Source: Roseiarcus sp963755075
Lineage (GTDB): Bacteria > Pseudomonadota > Alphaproteobacteria > Rhizobiales > Beijerinckiaceae
Length of the DNA: 29,783 nucleotides
Assembly (NCBI GenBank): GCA_963755075.1
Contig: CAVWKL010000075.1
Location: forward strand, 1 to 29,783
Direction: 5' to 3'
Shown here: one piece after another, positions 8,192 to 20,247 of the stretch
How positions within the stretch are numbered: the first letter of the stretch is position 1
Layout: every line of letters starts with the position of its first letter
Translations under genes and position numbers: made by a program
The notes under the pieces: generated by a model
Told to the model about the DNA's origin: nothing
The model's input: only the letters and a program-made list of their open reading frames with translations
Databases searched by the model: none

Positions 8192-11124
8192 GCGCGAGCC
8201 TCGCCGATCGTCTCTGCGCCGCGCCGCGGCTCGCCTCCCCGGCCGAAGCGCGCGAGCGCCTAGAGGCGCTCATCGGCGAGCGCCAGGCGGCCGGCCTCGG
8301 CGCGTTTGTCGCGCACGCGGGCGTGCGCGACTTGCTGCTCGGCCTTGCCGATCACTCGCCTTACCTTTGGCGGCTGATCGAGGAGAATCCCAGCCGCCTC
8401 GTCCGCCTCATCGGCGCGCCGCCTGAGGACTCGCTGCAGGCGTTGGTCGCCGCGCTCGAAGCGCGGCGCGACGACGACGAGGCCGAACTGATGGGCGCGT
8501 TGCGCCGCGCCAAGCGCGAGTCGGCGCTGCTGATCGCGCTCGCCGACGTCGGCGGGGCGTGGGATCTCGTCGCCGCCACCGAGGCGCTGACGCGCGTCGC
8601 CGACGCCGCCGTTTCGGCGGCGCTGCGCTTCCTGTTGCGGAAGGCCGCCCGCGAAGGACGCTTGGCCCTCGACCCCGAGTCGGCGACGATCGAAGCCGGC
8701 TCGGGGCTCGTCGCCCTGGCGTTGGGCAAGCATGGCGCGCGCGAGCTCAACTATTCCAGCGACGTCGATCTCGTCGTTCTCTACGATTCGCGCGCCGCGG
8801 CGATTCCGCCAGGCGTCGAGCCGGGCCCCCTGTTCGTGCGCATGGTCAAGGCGCTGACCCGCATTTTGCAGGAGCGGACGCCCGACGGCTATGTGTTTCG
8901 CGTCGATCTTCGCCTGCGCCCCGATCCCGCCGCGACGCCGATCGCCCTCTCGATCGCCAGCGCGGGCGCCTATTACGAGACGCTGGGGCAGAACTGGGAG
9001 CGCGCCGCGATGATCAAGGCGCGCCCCGCGGCGGGCGATCTCGACCTCGGCCGACGCTTCCTCGCCGATCTGACGCCATTCATCTGGCGCAAGTACTTCG
9101 ACTACGCGGCGATCGCCGACATCCATGCGATGAAACGTCAGATTCACGCGGTGCGCGGCCATGAGCGGGTCACGGTCGCGGGTCACGACCTCAAGCTCGG
9201 CCGCGGCGGCATTCGCGAGATCGAATTTTTCGTACAGACGCAGCAACTGATCTTCGGCGGACGACGCCCGACGATGCGTGGCGCGCGAACGCTCGACATG
9301 CTCCGGCAATTGCACGTCGAACATTGGGTCAGCGCCGAGGCGGTCGAGGATCTGACCGCCGCCTATGCGTTCCTGCGCCGCGCCGAACATCGCTTGCAGA
9401 TGGTCGCCGACGAGCAGACGCAGCGCCTCCCCTTCGAGCCCGCCGCGCTCGAGCGCATCGCGAAATTCTGCGGCTACGCGCGCCTCGAAGCGTTCGCCGC
9501 CGACATGACCGGTCATCTGCGCCGCGTCGAGAGCCACTACGCGCGCCTGTTCGAGGACGCCCCGACGCTCGACGCCGAGGCGGGCAGTCTCGTCTTCACC
9601 GGCGTCGCTGACGATCCGGAAACGCTGACGACCTTGCGCCGTCTGGGCTTCCACCGGCCCGAGGACGCCGCCGAGACCATTCGCGGCTGGCATTTCGGCC
9701 GCCGCTCGGCGGTGCGCAGCGCCCGGGCCCGGGAGGTGCTCACCGAACTCGTTCCGGGGCTGCTCGCGGCCTTTTCCGGTTCGGGCGACCCCGACGCGGC
9801 GTTGATCGGGTTCGATGCGGCGCTGGCCCGCATGCCCGCCGCGGTGGAGCTGCTTTCCATTTTGCGCTCGAACGCGCCGGTGCGCGAACTGTTCGGCGAT
9901 CTCTTCGGCAGCGCGCCGCGTCTGGCGCAGGTCGTCGCCCAGCGCCCGCACGTGCTCGACGCGGCGATCGATCCCGGCCGGGTCGGGGCGATCGGCGAGA
10001 GCCTCGACGAAGGCCGGATCGCCGCGCGCGTGGCCGATTTCCTCGACGCGGCGGCGAGCTTCGAGGGGATGCTTGATCGCGCGCGCGATTTCGCCGCCGA
10101 GGAAATGTTCCTGATCGGGGTGCGCCTGCTCTCCGGCGCGCTCGACCCGGAGCGGGCGGGGCGCGCCTATAGCGCGCTGGCGCAGAGCCTGGTCGCCGCG
10201 CTGCTGGCGAGGGTCTCCGACGCCTTCGCCCTCGACCACGGCCGGGTGACGGGCGGGCGCGTCGCCGTTGTCGCGATGGGCAAGTTCGGCTCACGCGAAA
10301 TGACCGCGGCCTCCGATCTCGATCTCATCGTCATCTACGATTTCCCCGCCGACGCCGGCGAATCCGACGGCGCGCGGCCGCTCGGCGCCGGGCTCTATTA
10401 CACGCGCCTGACCCAACGCCTCATCGCCGCGCTGACGGCGCCGACCAAGGCGGGAAAGCTCTACGAGGTCGACCTGCGCCTGCGCCCTTCCGGACGCAAG
10501 GGGCCGCTGGCGACGCAATTCTCGGCGTTCACGCACTACCAGTCCGCGGAAGCCGAGACCTGGGAGCATATGGCGCTGACGCGGGCGCGGGTCGTCGCCG
10601 GCGAGGCGACCCTGGCCGCCGAGATCGGGACGGCGATCGCCGCCGCGCTCACCGCGCCGCGCGAGGCGGCGAGGCTCGCCCACGATGCGTGCGCCATGCG
10701 CAAATTGATCGCCAGCGAGAAGGGCGACCGCGACCCCTGGGATCTCAAGCTGGTTTCGGGCGGCCTCATCGACATCGAATTCGTCGCCCAATATCTGGTG
10801 CTCGCCCACGCGCGCGACCACCCCCGTCTGCTCGACGTGTCGACGCGCGCGGTCATCGCCGCGGCCGGCGCGAGCGGCCTCATCGCCGCCGACGACGCCG
10901 CGACGCTTGCCGACGCGCACCGGCTCTATACCGACGCCACCCAGATCATGCGCCTCGCCGTCGCCGGCCCGTTCGATCCGGCGAAGGCCGCCGCGGGCGT
11001 CAAACGCCGCATCGCCGCGGCGGCGGCCCTGCCGGATTTCGAGTCGCTGCAAGGGGCGGTGCGCGAGGCGCGCGAAAAGGTGCGCCATGTCTACGCCATA
11101 GTGCTGGGCGGACGCGCCGGGTGA
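8188..11124 (+). CDS. glnE: Bifunctional glutamine synthetase adenylyltransferase / adenylyl-removing enzyme
   Basis: GlnE (978 residues) adds AMP to, and removes it from, the catalytic tyrosine of glutamine synthetase under control of the PII protein, tuning ammonium assimilation. Length and two-domain plan fit the family. The N-terminal adenylyl-removase half has the nucleotidyltransferase motif 'GKHGARELNYSSDVDLVVLYD' (metal-binding Asp192 and Asp194); the C-terminal adenylyltransferase half repeats it as 'GKFGSREMTAASDLDLIVIYD' (Asp710 and Asp712). 'GRGGIREIEFFVQ' after the first and 'VSGGLIDIEFVAQ' after the second are the expected helper motifs. The start ATG overlaps the kinase stop by 4 nt, so expression is coupled to the two-component system. 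It converges on the glucan synthase gene with only 51 bp between them and no clear terminator. Confidence 0.97.
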   Translation: MSASLADRLCAAPRLASPAEARERLEALIGERQAAGLGAFVAHAGVRDLLLGLADHSPYLWRLIEENPSRLVRLIGAPPEDSLQALVAALEARRDDDEAELMGALRRAKRESALLIALADVGGAWDLVAATEALTRVADAAVSAALRFLLRKAAREGRLALDPESATIEAGSGLVALALGKHGARELNYSSDVDLVVLYDSRAAAIPPGVEPGPLFVRMVKALTRILQERTPDGYVFRVDLRLRPDPAATPIALSIASAGAYYETLGQNWERAAMIKARPAAGDLDLGRRFLADLTPFIWRKYFDYAAIADIHAMKRQIHAVRGHERVTVAGHDLKLGRGGIREIEFFVQTQQLIFGGRRPTMRGARTLDMLRQLHVEHWVSAEAVEDLTAAYAFLRRAEHRLQMVADEQTQRLPFEPAALERIAKFCGYARLEAFAADMTGHLRRVESHYARLFEDAPTLDAEAGSLVFTGVADDPETLTTLRRLGFHRPEDAAETIRGWHFGRRSAVRSARAREVLTELVPGLLAAFSGSGDPDAALIGFDAALARMPAAVELLSILRSNAPVRELFGDLFGSAPRLAQVVAQRPHVLDAAIDPGRVGAIGESLDEGRIAARVADFLDAAASFEGMLDRARDFAAEEMFLIGVRLLSGALDPERAGRAYSALAQSLVAALLARVSDAFALDHGRVTGGRVAVVAMGKFGSREMTAASDLDLIVIYDFPADAGESDGARPLGAGLYYTRLTQRLIAALTAPTKAGKLYEVDLRLRPSGRKGPLATQFSAFTHYQSAEAETWEHMALTRARVVAGEATLAAEIGTAIAAALTAPREAARLAHDACAMRKLIASEKGDRDPWDLKLVSGGLIDIEFVAQYLVLAHARDHPRLLDVSTRAVIAAAGASGLIAADDAATLADAHRLYTDATQIMRLAVAGPFDPAKAAAGVKRRIAAAAALPDFESLQGAVREAREKVRHVYAIVLGGRAG

Positions 11125-11175
11125 GGCGGACCAAGGCGCCACGCTTGGGGAACGGGCCGGAGCGGGGAAAGCGTT

Positions 11176-14100
11176 TCAGCCCAACGTCACGCGAACGCGA
11201 TGGACGGCGCCGTCGTCGACCATGCGCAGTCGCAACGGCCGCTCGACGATTTCAACCCCGTCCATCTCGGCGAAGCGGACACCCCGGCTGACCCCGGCGG
11301 GATTGTCGACGATGATTTCGTATTGCGCCGATTGCCGCCGAACGCTCATCTCGAATTTTGGCCACCCCTTGGGAATGCAAGGGTCGAGATGCAAGAAGGC
11401 GCCGCGGATGCGCAGGCCGAGGATGCTTTCGACGCCCGCGCGCTGCATCCAGCCGGCCGAGCCGGTGTACCATGTCCAGCCGCCCCGCCCGACATGGGGC
11501 GGCGTCGCATAGACGTCGGCCGCCACGACGTAGGGCTCGACCTTGTAGCGAAGCACGTCGGTGCGGGCGCGGGCGTGATTGATGGGGTTGAGCAACGAAA
11601 ACAGCTCGACCGCCTTGTCGCCGTCGCCGAGCGCCGCCAAGGCCATCACCGACCATAAAGCGGCATGGGTGTACTGGCCGCCATTTTCGCGCACGCCAGG
11701 CGGATAACCCTTGATGTAGCCGGGATCCGCCACGGTCGTGTCGAACGGCGGCGCGAACAGCAGCGCGACGCCGTCGTCGCGCCGGATCAGTTCGCGTTCG
11801 ACCTCGGCCATCGCATGCACCGCTCTTTCCGGCGCCGCCGCGTTCGAAAGCACGGCCCAGGATTGCGCGATCGCATCGATGCGGCACTCCGCGCTCGCCG
11901 CCGAGCCCAACGGCTCGCCGTCGTCGAAAAAGGCTCGCCGATACCAGTCGCCGTCCCACGCCTCGCGCTCGAGCGAGGCCTGCAAAGCGGCGGCGTGCGC
12001 CGCCCATTTCGCGACGCGTTCCGTCTCCAGGCGCGCCTGCGCGAGCGGAATGAAACCCGTCAGCGCCGCATGCAGGAACCAGCCGAGCCAAACGCTTTCG
12101 CCGGCGCCCTTTTCGCCGACGCGGTTCATGCCGTCGTTCCAGTCGCCGGTTCCCATCAGGGGAAGTCCATGGACGCCGAGCGCAAGGCTGGCGTCGAGGG
12201 CGAGCGCGCAATGCTCGAACACCGTCGCCGCCCGGTCGGAGACGACAGGCGCGAAGAAACTGTCGTGCTCCGCCGGCTCCAAGGCTTGGCCCTCCAGGAA
12301 TGGGACAATTTCGTCGAGGACGGCGACGTCCGCGGTGGCGTCGACGTAATGGGCGACGGCAAAGGCCAACCACGCGCGATCGTCGGAGATGCGGGTGCGC
12401 ACGCCCTGGCCGGAATGCGGCAGCCACCAATGCTGGACGTCGCCTTCGACGAACTGCCGCGCCGCCGCGCGCAGCAAGTGTTCGCGCGTCAGCGATGGCT
12501 GCGAGGCGGCAAGCGCCATGCCGTCCTGCAATTGATCGCGAAAGCCATAGGCGCCGCTCGCTTGGTAGAAGGCGGAGCGCGCCCAGACGCGGCAGCTCAG
12601 CGTTTGGTAGAGGAGCCAGCCGTTGAGCATGACGTCCATCGAGCGATCCGGCGTCTTGACGACGACCGCGCCGAGAATGTCGTCCCATTTGCGCGCCACC
12701 TCGGCTTCGACGGCGTCGAGATCGGCGGCGCGATAGCGCGCGATGAGACCGCGCGCCTCGTCCGCGTTCGCGGCTTCGCCAAGGAAGAAGACAATTTCGA
12801 CGCTGCCGTTGGGCGGCAACTCGATCTTCCTGCGTACGGCCGCGCAAGGGTCGAGGCCCGCGCCGACTTTCTTCGATAGCGGCGCCGCGGCGGAGAGCGC
12901 GGCGGGATCGGCGAGCGCGCCGTTGCGCCCGATGAACTCGCGCCGGTCGCCCGTCCAGTCGGTCTGCCCGCCACGCAATCCGGCGAAAGCGACGCGCGAC
13001 CCGAAGCCAAGGTTCCAGGGGTTGCGGGCGAAGATCGCCCCCGTGGCGGCGTCAAGTTCCGTCAAAACGAACGGCAGCGAAGCCGAACGCGACGGGCCGA
13101 GAACCCATTCGACATAGGCTGTCACGCTGAGACGACGCGGGCGGTTCGAGAGATTGGTCAGCACGAGACGCGAGATCTTGATCGGCGCGTCGACCGGCAC
13201 GTATTGAACGAGATCGGACGCGATTTCGTGGGCGGCGTGCTCGAATCGACTGTATCCGCGCCCGTGGCGGGCCGTGTAAGTCACCCCGGCGTCGCGGATG
13301 GGAAGCGCCGTCGGGCTCCACAAGTCGCCCGAGTCGTCGTCTCGCAAGTAGAAGGCTTCGCCGCTTCGATCGCAGACCGGGTCGTTCGACCATGGGGTGA
13401 TCTGGTTTTCACGACTGTTGACCGACCAGGTGTAGCCGCCGCCTTCGGTTCCCGTCTGGAACCCGAACGCCGCGTTGGCGATGACGTTGATCCAGGGCGC
13501 GGGCGTTGATTGGCCGGGCCCGAGAATCGTCACATACTCGCTTCCGTTCCGCGCGAAGCCGCCAAGCCCGTTGAAGAATTCCAGGTCGGGAGGACGGGCG
13601 CGCAATGGCGCCGGCAGACGCGCGACGATGCGCTTCGGCGTGGCTCTCGCCGTCGAGTGAGGCTCCAGGATCCGCTCGAGCTGCTCGAAGAGCCCGCCAC
13701 GCTGCGCCGGCAGAACCACCCGCGCGACAGAACTCAGAAGGGCGCGTATTTCCACCGGGACGAGATCGGCGCGCAGTACGAAAACGCGGCCCGCCGGCCG
13801 TTCCGTCCCAGGCTGCGGACGCGACTGGCTTGCCCTGACCAGCGTCTCGATGGCGGTCTGGAGCTCCTGGATATAGGAGGATCGGCGTTCGTTCAGGATG
13901 ACGAGATCGACGGCCAGCTGTTTCATCCGCCAATATTCGTGCGCCTGCAGCAGTTCGCGAACGACGTCGATGTTTTCGGCTTCGGAAATACGAACAAGCA
14001 CGATCGGCAAATCGCCGGAAATCCCCTGCGGCCACAGGCCGGATTGCGCGCCGCCGCCCCGCGCGATCGTGTCCGAGGACGGGCGCAAGGCCGGCGCGGC

Positions 14101-17100
14101 ATAGATCACGTGTCCCGCAAGCCGCTGAAACAGCCCCGCCTCGCCGGCCGTCACGCCGAGATGGTGGAGCTGCACCTGAGCCTGCGTCCACGCCAGCATC
14201 GAGGCGCGCGCGAATGCGGTGGCGTCGCGATGCTTGTCGACGCCGTCGAGAAGCGCGGCGCGGCTGGAAGCGGCTATCGTCCAAAAAGCCACGCGAACCG
14301 TCGCGCCCGGCGCGACGCGGACGCGGCGGCGGATCGCGAAGATCGGGTCGAGGACGGCGCCGATCGAGTTCGATAGCGGACGGCTGTCCATCACGGCGAT
14401 GGGCGCGTGAACGCCGCGCCCGCGGCCGAGGAACCGCGCTCGGTCGGTTTCAAAGTCGGGCGCGCCGACCGCCTCGCCGTCGACGACGCTCAGATGCGCG
14501 GCCCAGATTTCCGGCTCGGTCGGCGACCGTCTTCGTCGCGTCGCCAGGATCGCGCCGACGTCGGTCAGATAGTCCGTCTCGACGAACAGTTTGGAAAAGG
14601 CCGGGTGTGCGATATCGGCGCTCTGAGGCGCCAGAACGAGTTCCGCGTAGGACGTGATTTCGACGTCGCGGATGCGGGCGCCGGAATTGGTGATCGAAAC
14701 GCGGCGAACCTCGGCGTCGTCCTCGTCGGAAATGAGCACGTCCAACGTCGTCGTCAGCGTGCCGTCGCGACGCGTCACTTCAACGCGATCCTCATTGAAG
14801 AGCACGGCATAGGCGTCCGGCTCGACGCCGCTCGGTTGAAAGCCAGCCGACCACGCCACGCCGCTGCGCACGTCCTTGAGGAAGAGGTACGAGCCGAAAT
14901 CGTCGCAGGTCGCGTCTTCGCGCCAGCGCGTTATCGCCAAATCGCCCCAACGGCTGTATCCCGACCCTGCCGACGTGAGCATGGTGGCGTAGTGACCGTT
15001 CGACATGAGATGCGTGGCGGGCGTCGCCTGGTGCGCCGAGGCGATACGGCGCCCGCCGGAAGGCTCCACGTCGCGCGCGCCGGCGGCCGATTTCACTTCC
15101 GCCGCCCAGGGGCGAGTGGCCGCGACGTCGCGCGGAATGCGTTCCTGCAGCAACAGTTCGCTGGCCTTGACGATCGGCTCGGCGTGGAAGCGCCGCCGCA
15201 TCACGCCCTTCAACAGGGCGTCGGCGATGGCGACGATCGTCATGCCCTGATGATGCGCCATGAAGGCGCGCACGATGGCGACGCTCTCGCCTTCGGGCAC
15301 GCGCGCCGAGGTATAGTCCAACGCATCGTAAAAGCCGTAGCGGCCTCGCGCGCCGACGTCGGCCAAGCGCGCCAGATTCGCCGCGGCGGCGCGCGGATCG
15401 ACCATCGCCGCCAGGGCGGTGGCGTAGGGGGCGACCACCCTGTTTTCGCCGAGGCCTCGCTTCAACCCGAGGCCGGGAACGCCGAAGTTCGAATACTGGT
15501 AGGTGAACTCCAGGTCGCGGGCGTTGTAGGCCGATTCGGATATGCCCCAGGGCAGGCCCAGTTTGGCGGCGTAGGCGATCTGCCGGCGCACGACGAGACG
15601 GTTGGTCTGCGCGAGCAAACTCCCCGCCGGCGCTCGCATCACGAGCGAGGGCATCAGATACTCGAACATGGATCCCGACCACGAAATCAACGCGGCGCCG
15701 CGCGCGATCGGGGTCGCCGCGCGACCGAGCCGGAACCAGTGCTTGGCGGCGACGTCGCCTTTGGCGATGGCGAAGAAGCTCGCGAGCCGCGCCTCGGAAG
15801 CCAACAGATCGTAGCAATTCGAATCGAGCGCGCCTTCCGGCGCGAGAAATCCGATCGACAGCAGTTGACGGCGGCGGTTGAACAGGAAGCGAAAGTCCAT
15901 CGCCATCGCCATCGACCGCGCCGTGTCTTCCAGGATCGACAGCCGCGCCATCGCCGAGCGCGCCGCGCTCGCCGGCTGCGTGAGATCGTGGCGGTGCGCT
16001 TCGATGGCGTTCAGGGTCGCTTGCGCCCAGAACAGCATGTCGGCGCCGCTGCCGTCGCCGCGGTCGATCGCGAGCGCCCCGGCGACGTCGACCATGATCT
16101 CGGCATCGGAGCGGAGACCCGTGAGCCGCGCGGCAAGATCGTCGTTCGAGGGCGACGCCTGCCGCAAAGCGAGCGTCACAGCTGCGATCGCGTCATCGAG
16201 TTGGCGCAGGGTCACCGTCTGGGTTTGGCCGCCGTCGCGCAGACGGGCGGATTCCGCGCGGGTGATCTCGAGAGCGTCGGCAACGCCCTCGAGGCGCCGC
16301 TGCGCCGCAAATGGACGTCCCCTCCAATCCCGGCACGCATTCGCCAGCGCGATAAGATGTCCGGCCAAATTGCCGCTGTCGACGGTGGACACGTATCGCG
16401 GGTCGAGCGGGCGCAGATCGCGCGTGTCGTACCAATTGTAGAAGTGTCCGCGAAAGCGTTGCAGGCCGCTCATCGTCGCAAGCGTCGCCTCGAGTCGGTC
16501 GATCGCCCGGTCGGTCCCGATCCAGCCGAAATCGCGCGCGCTGACAACGGAAAGGAGATAGAGGCCGAGATTGGTCGGCGATGTCCGATGCGCGATGGCC
16601 GGCGTCGGGATGTCCTGAAAATTGTCAGGCGGCAGCATATTGTCGGTTGGCGTGACGAAGGTCTCGAAGTACCGCCAGGTGCGGCGCGCGGTTCGCCTCA
16701 GCGCCTCGGAGTCGGCCTCGGACATCGGCAAGTGATCGGCTGCTCCAGGCGGTAGACTGACCCCACGCGCGACGGCGGGCGAAGCGACCCACAGCGCGGC
16801 GAAAGGAAGCGCCAAGGGCCACGCCCCGTGGCCGAACGCCACAGCGACAATCGCTGCGACGGCGCCGATGACGATTGCCCCCGCCATGCGGCGCGTCAAG
16901 CCCATGAGGTCGAGGCGGGAGCCGATCGTCGCCTGCGCCGCCGGCACCCATTCGAGCAGATGGCGCCGGCTCACGCCCAAGCGCCAAAGGGTGCGGCCGA
17001 TCGCATCCGCCATAAGCCACGCCTGATCCGCCAGAAATGTGATCGTCAGCGTCGAAAGCGCCAAGGCCAGGCGGAGATCGCCCTCGAGCGCCCTCACGTG

Positions 17101-19741
17101 GCTTGACACCGTCACGCCAGGACGTCGCGGCGGAATGGCGGCAATGACCGGGATGAGTGTCGGCAGCACGATCGTCAAGACGACGAAGAGGGTCCAGAGC
17201 ACCGCCATGTGAAGCGGCAACGTCCAACCCGCCAGCAAAGCAAGCACCGCTGTCGGCGCCGAGAGCGTTCGGCGCAGATTGTCGAGCATCTTCCAACGAC
17301 CGATGGCGGGAACCGCGGTCGTCGCGCGCTCCGCGCCCGCTTGGACCGGCGCGCGACCGAAAATCCAGGGCAACAATTGCCAGTCGCCGCGCGCCCATCG
17401 GTGAAGGCGAAGAGCGCCGACGTCGTAGCGGGCCGGGAATTCCTCCACGACTTCGACATCGGAGGCGAAGCCGGCGCGCGCGAATACGCCTTCGAACAGA
17501 TCGTGGCTGAGCAACGTCGAGTCCGGCGCGCGACCGGCGAGCGCGGTTTCGAAAGCGTCGACGTCATAGATGCCTTTGCCTGCGTAGGAGCCTTCGCCGA
17601 ACAGATCCTGATAGACGTCGGAGACGGCCGAGGCGTAGGGATCGATCCCGCTCAGGCTGGAGAATATGCGCTGGAACGCCGAGCCCTCCCGGCCGATCGG
17701 CAGCGAAGGCGTGACGCGGGGCTGCAGCACCGCGTAGCCTTCCACCACCCTGCCGGCGGCCGCATCAAAGCGTGGCCGGTTCAGCGGATGCGCCATCTTG
17801 CCGATCAGGCGGCGCACCGCATCGCGCGGCAAACGCGTGTCCGCGTCGAGCGTCACGACATAACGTATGTCGGCTGGCGCGCTGGGCGGCCCGACGCCGA
17901 CGTCGATGAACGTGGTGTCGGTTGCGCCGCGCAAGAGGCGGTTTAGTTCATGCAGCTTGCCGCGCTTGCGCTCCCAGCCGATCCAGCGCGATTCGCCCTC
18001 GTTCCAGAGGCGACGGCGATGCAGAAGCAGAAAGCGGGCGCCGCCGGGCGCCGGGCCGTAGCGCAGATTGAGACGCGCGACGCCTTCCGCCGCCGCGGCG
18101 ACGAGCGCGGCGTCGTTCTCGGCGTGTTCGCTCGCCGAGTCGGTCCAGTCGGAAACCAGCGCGAAATGCAGATCGCCTTCGGGGCTCGCGAGGTGATGGA
18201 TCTCCAGCCGCTCGATTTGTTCCTCGATGGCGTCCAGCGTCGTCAGCAACGTCGGCACGGCGACGAGCGTCCGCAGGTGCGATGGAATCCCATCGCGCAG
18301 TTCCAGAGCAGGCAGCAGCGTCGCCGCGAAGCCGAGGTTGACGCCGCGATTGACCAGCGCGACCGCGGCGTCGACGGCGGGAATGGCGCCGAGGACGCCA
18401 AGCAGACCGAGCGTGGCCAGGCTCACTCCGGCGGCGGCAAGGACGAGCAGCGGCGCTGCAAGAAGGATCGCGGCGACAACCGAAATCGCCGTCACATAGC
18501 CGCCGACGCCGAGCGACCGGTTGAGCCGCGCCAGCCAAGTTTCGGATGGGCGGACGATAAGAGAGGGCCGCTTCAAAGGCGCGACGGCCGCCCGCAAGCA
18601 GATGGTAGCCCGGATCGCCGCGCCGCGCTTGCTCGGCCGCTGGAGCCGCGAGCCGCTCGCGACTGGCTGCGAGCACCGCGGCGGCGGCGATATCCAGCTC
18701 CGTCCGCTTCGAGCCGCGCGCGAGGTCCTCGACCGCGCTGCGGTAGAGCGTGCGCGTCGAAAAATCCATTTCCTCGAAGCGGCTATCGGCGGCAAAGACG
18801 GCGTCGACGAGGCTGAGTCGCTCGAACAATTGCTGCCAATCGATTTCGGCGATCAGACGCAAGCTGGTGATGATGTTGCGGACGGTGACGTTCGAGGCGC
18901 CTTGTCGACGATGGACGTTGCGCACGACCGTCTCGGTCGTCGTGTCCTGGATCGCCAGACGCTGATCGAGCCATGTCAGCGCCGGCGTGATCCTCGGATC
19001 CTGGTCGCGCAACCGATGCACGAGCTGAACGGCGAGCGCTTCGGAAAGCGGCGCGCGCTCATGGGCGAAAAGGACGACGGCGACCGATTCGGCGGGCCGT
19101 TCCCCGGTTCCGAGCAACCGGTCGGCCAAGCCGTCCGCCACATAACGCGCCGCGCGACTTTGCGTGATCTGCTGCGCGAGGCGTCCGAGATTCTCGACCA
19201 GCACGATCCGCAGCGTGATCGACACCGCCCAAAGCTCGCCAATGGTGAGCGGCTGCACCTCCTGATAGGCCCTGACGTAGCGGACCAACATCTCGGAGTC
19301 GAAACAGCTGTCCGTGTGGGCGACGAAGGCCCAGGTCACCCCGAAGACGCGGGGATAACCGGCGAAGGGACCCGAGGCGAGCTTGGGAAGCTGGCGGTAG
19401 TAGCCGGGCGGCAGGTCCGAGCGAAGCTCACGAATTTGCTTCTCGACGAGATGATAATTGTCGACGAGCCATTCCGCCGCCGGAGTTATGGGACGCCCCT
19501 CGTTGATCGCCTTGACGATCGCGCGATAGGCCTCGAGCAGAATGGCGCCGTTGTCGGCGAGCCGCCGCGCCAACGGCTGGCCCTTGATCGTCTTGGACGA
19601 GACGAGCTGCGCGAGCGCGAGACTTCGCGCGTGCTCTTCGAGGCGCTCGACGCTGAACAACTCCTCGCGAATGGGTTCCTGATTTTCCCAAAGCGGCGAC
19701 CGCCTCAAACTTTCGAAGGCGCGGCGTGCAAAAGCGTTCAA
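11176..19741 (-). CDS. cgs: Cyclic beta-1,2-glucan synthase (Cgs/NdvB/ChvB), interrupted by one frameshift
   Basis: Giant inner-membrane enzyme that polymerises glucose from UDP-glucose into cyclic beta-1,2-glucan, a periplasmic osmolyte and host-interaction factor in rhizobia and Brucella. The span holds 2855 codons plus one extra base, matching the usual ~2,830-2,870 residues. The first part (19741 to about 18550) encodes 'PIREELFSVERLEEHARSLA' to 'GDPGYHLLAGGRRAFEAAL'; the rest continues one frame over at 'RPSETWLARLNRSLG'. Then come membrane helices (about residues 430-475, 830-870, 950-990), a GT84 glycosyltransferase with 'LDADTRLPRDAV' near residue 630, and a GH94-type phosphorylase region with 'GTGDWNDGMNRVGE' near residue 2535 that sets ring size in known homologues. 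TTG 19741 is the chosen start (AGAAAGG 5 nt upstream); longer starts give non-conserved sequence. Whether the frameshift is real or a sequencing error is open. Confidence 0.9.
18545..18556 (-). other. Apparent single-base frameshift in the glucan synthase gene
   Basis: Read on the - strand, the conserved sequence 'GGRRAFEAALSYRPP' in one frame continues as 'SETWLARLNRSLG' in another. The switch falls at CGTCCGCCCATCCGAA, next to a run of three C. One surplus base, or two missing, explains it, and the whole span is 3n+1 long. Both flanks otherwise keep full-length family sequence with no further break. Confidence 0.8.
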
Positions 19742-20247
19742 TTTGGCCTTTCTGTCGCGCGATGAAAGCGCGATGCGCCCGCATGAGCGGATTTCGCAGA
19801 AACGTCGGCGACGCGAACGCACCCCTGCGATTCTGAGGGGCGAACCCGGGAACTGTCTTTCCCGCCCAAAGCCGCCGCGCCTAACCGCCGGCGTCAAAGC
19901 TGGCGCCGGGCACGAGTTCTGGCGCCCCCTGCAAATGGCGATCGTTGGCACTCGTTACAAGAGAGTGCCAGCCCGCATGTGCGGCGCCCGGGCCGGCGCC
20001 TGTTCGCCGAGCGTCGGGTCAGGGCCGGCGCGACGATGCCGAGCCGCCCCTTCCGCCGCCTCGGCGTCAGCATACGAAAACGCGCGCCCGCCGCGCGAAC
20101 AGCATCGCGCCGACATAAGCCGCCGTCGCGCCTGTTGGCGAAATTATCAAGTCGCCCGCGAACAACGCCGATTGCGCGAAAGCGCCCCGATCGCGGAGCG
20201 GCCGCGGCCTCGTCGAGGGCCATATACCCGGAGCCCTCTGACGATAA
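19742..20247. other. Non-coding stretch between glucan synthase and tRNA-Pro
   Basis: About 500 bp with no convincing gene. It contains the leader of the divergently placed glucan synthase and the CIRCE-like operator at 19945-19971. Open frames crossing it are Arg/Ala-rich, lack ribosome sites or run through the tRNA, so I leave them out. Confidence 0.6.
19945..19971. promoter_or_regulatory. CIRCE-like inverted repeat (HrcA repressor operator)
   Basis: TTGGCACTC, a 9-nt spacer, then GAGTGCCAG. The family consensus is TTAGCACTC-N9-GAGTGCTAA: the GCACTC/GAGTGC core and the 9-nt spacer are exact, and the arms pair at 8 of 9 positions. The element normally sits in the leader of groESL or dnaK and is bound by HrcA. 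Here no chaperone gene follows on either strand: leftward lies the glucan synthase start, about 200 bp away; rightward lies the 3' end of tRNA-Pro. I see no clear -10/-35 boxes next to it. Confidence 0.7.

Noticed and set aside
14407..16755. Open frame of 782 codons on the + strand inside the glucan synthase gene
   Set aside because: Antisense to conserved Cgs sequence and without motifs.
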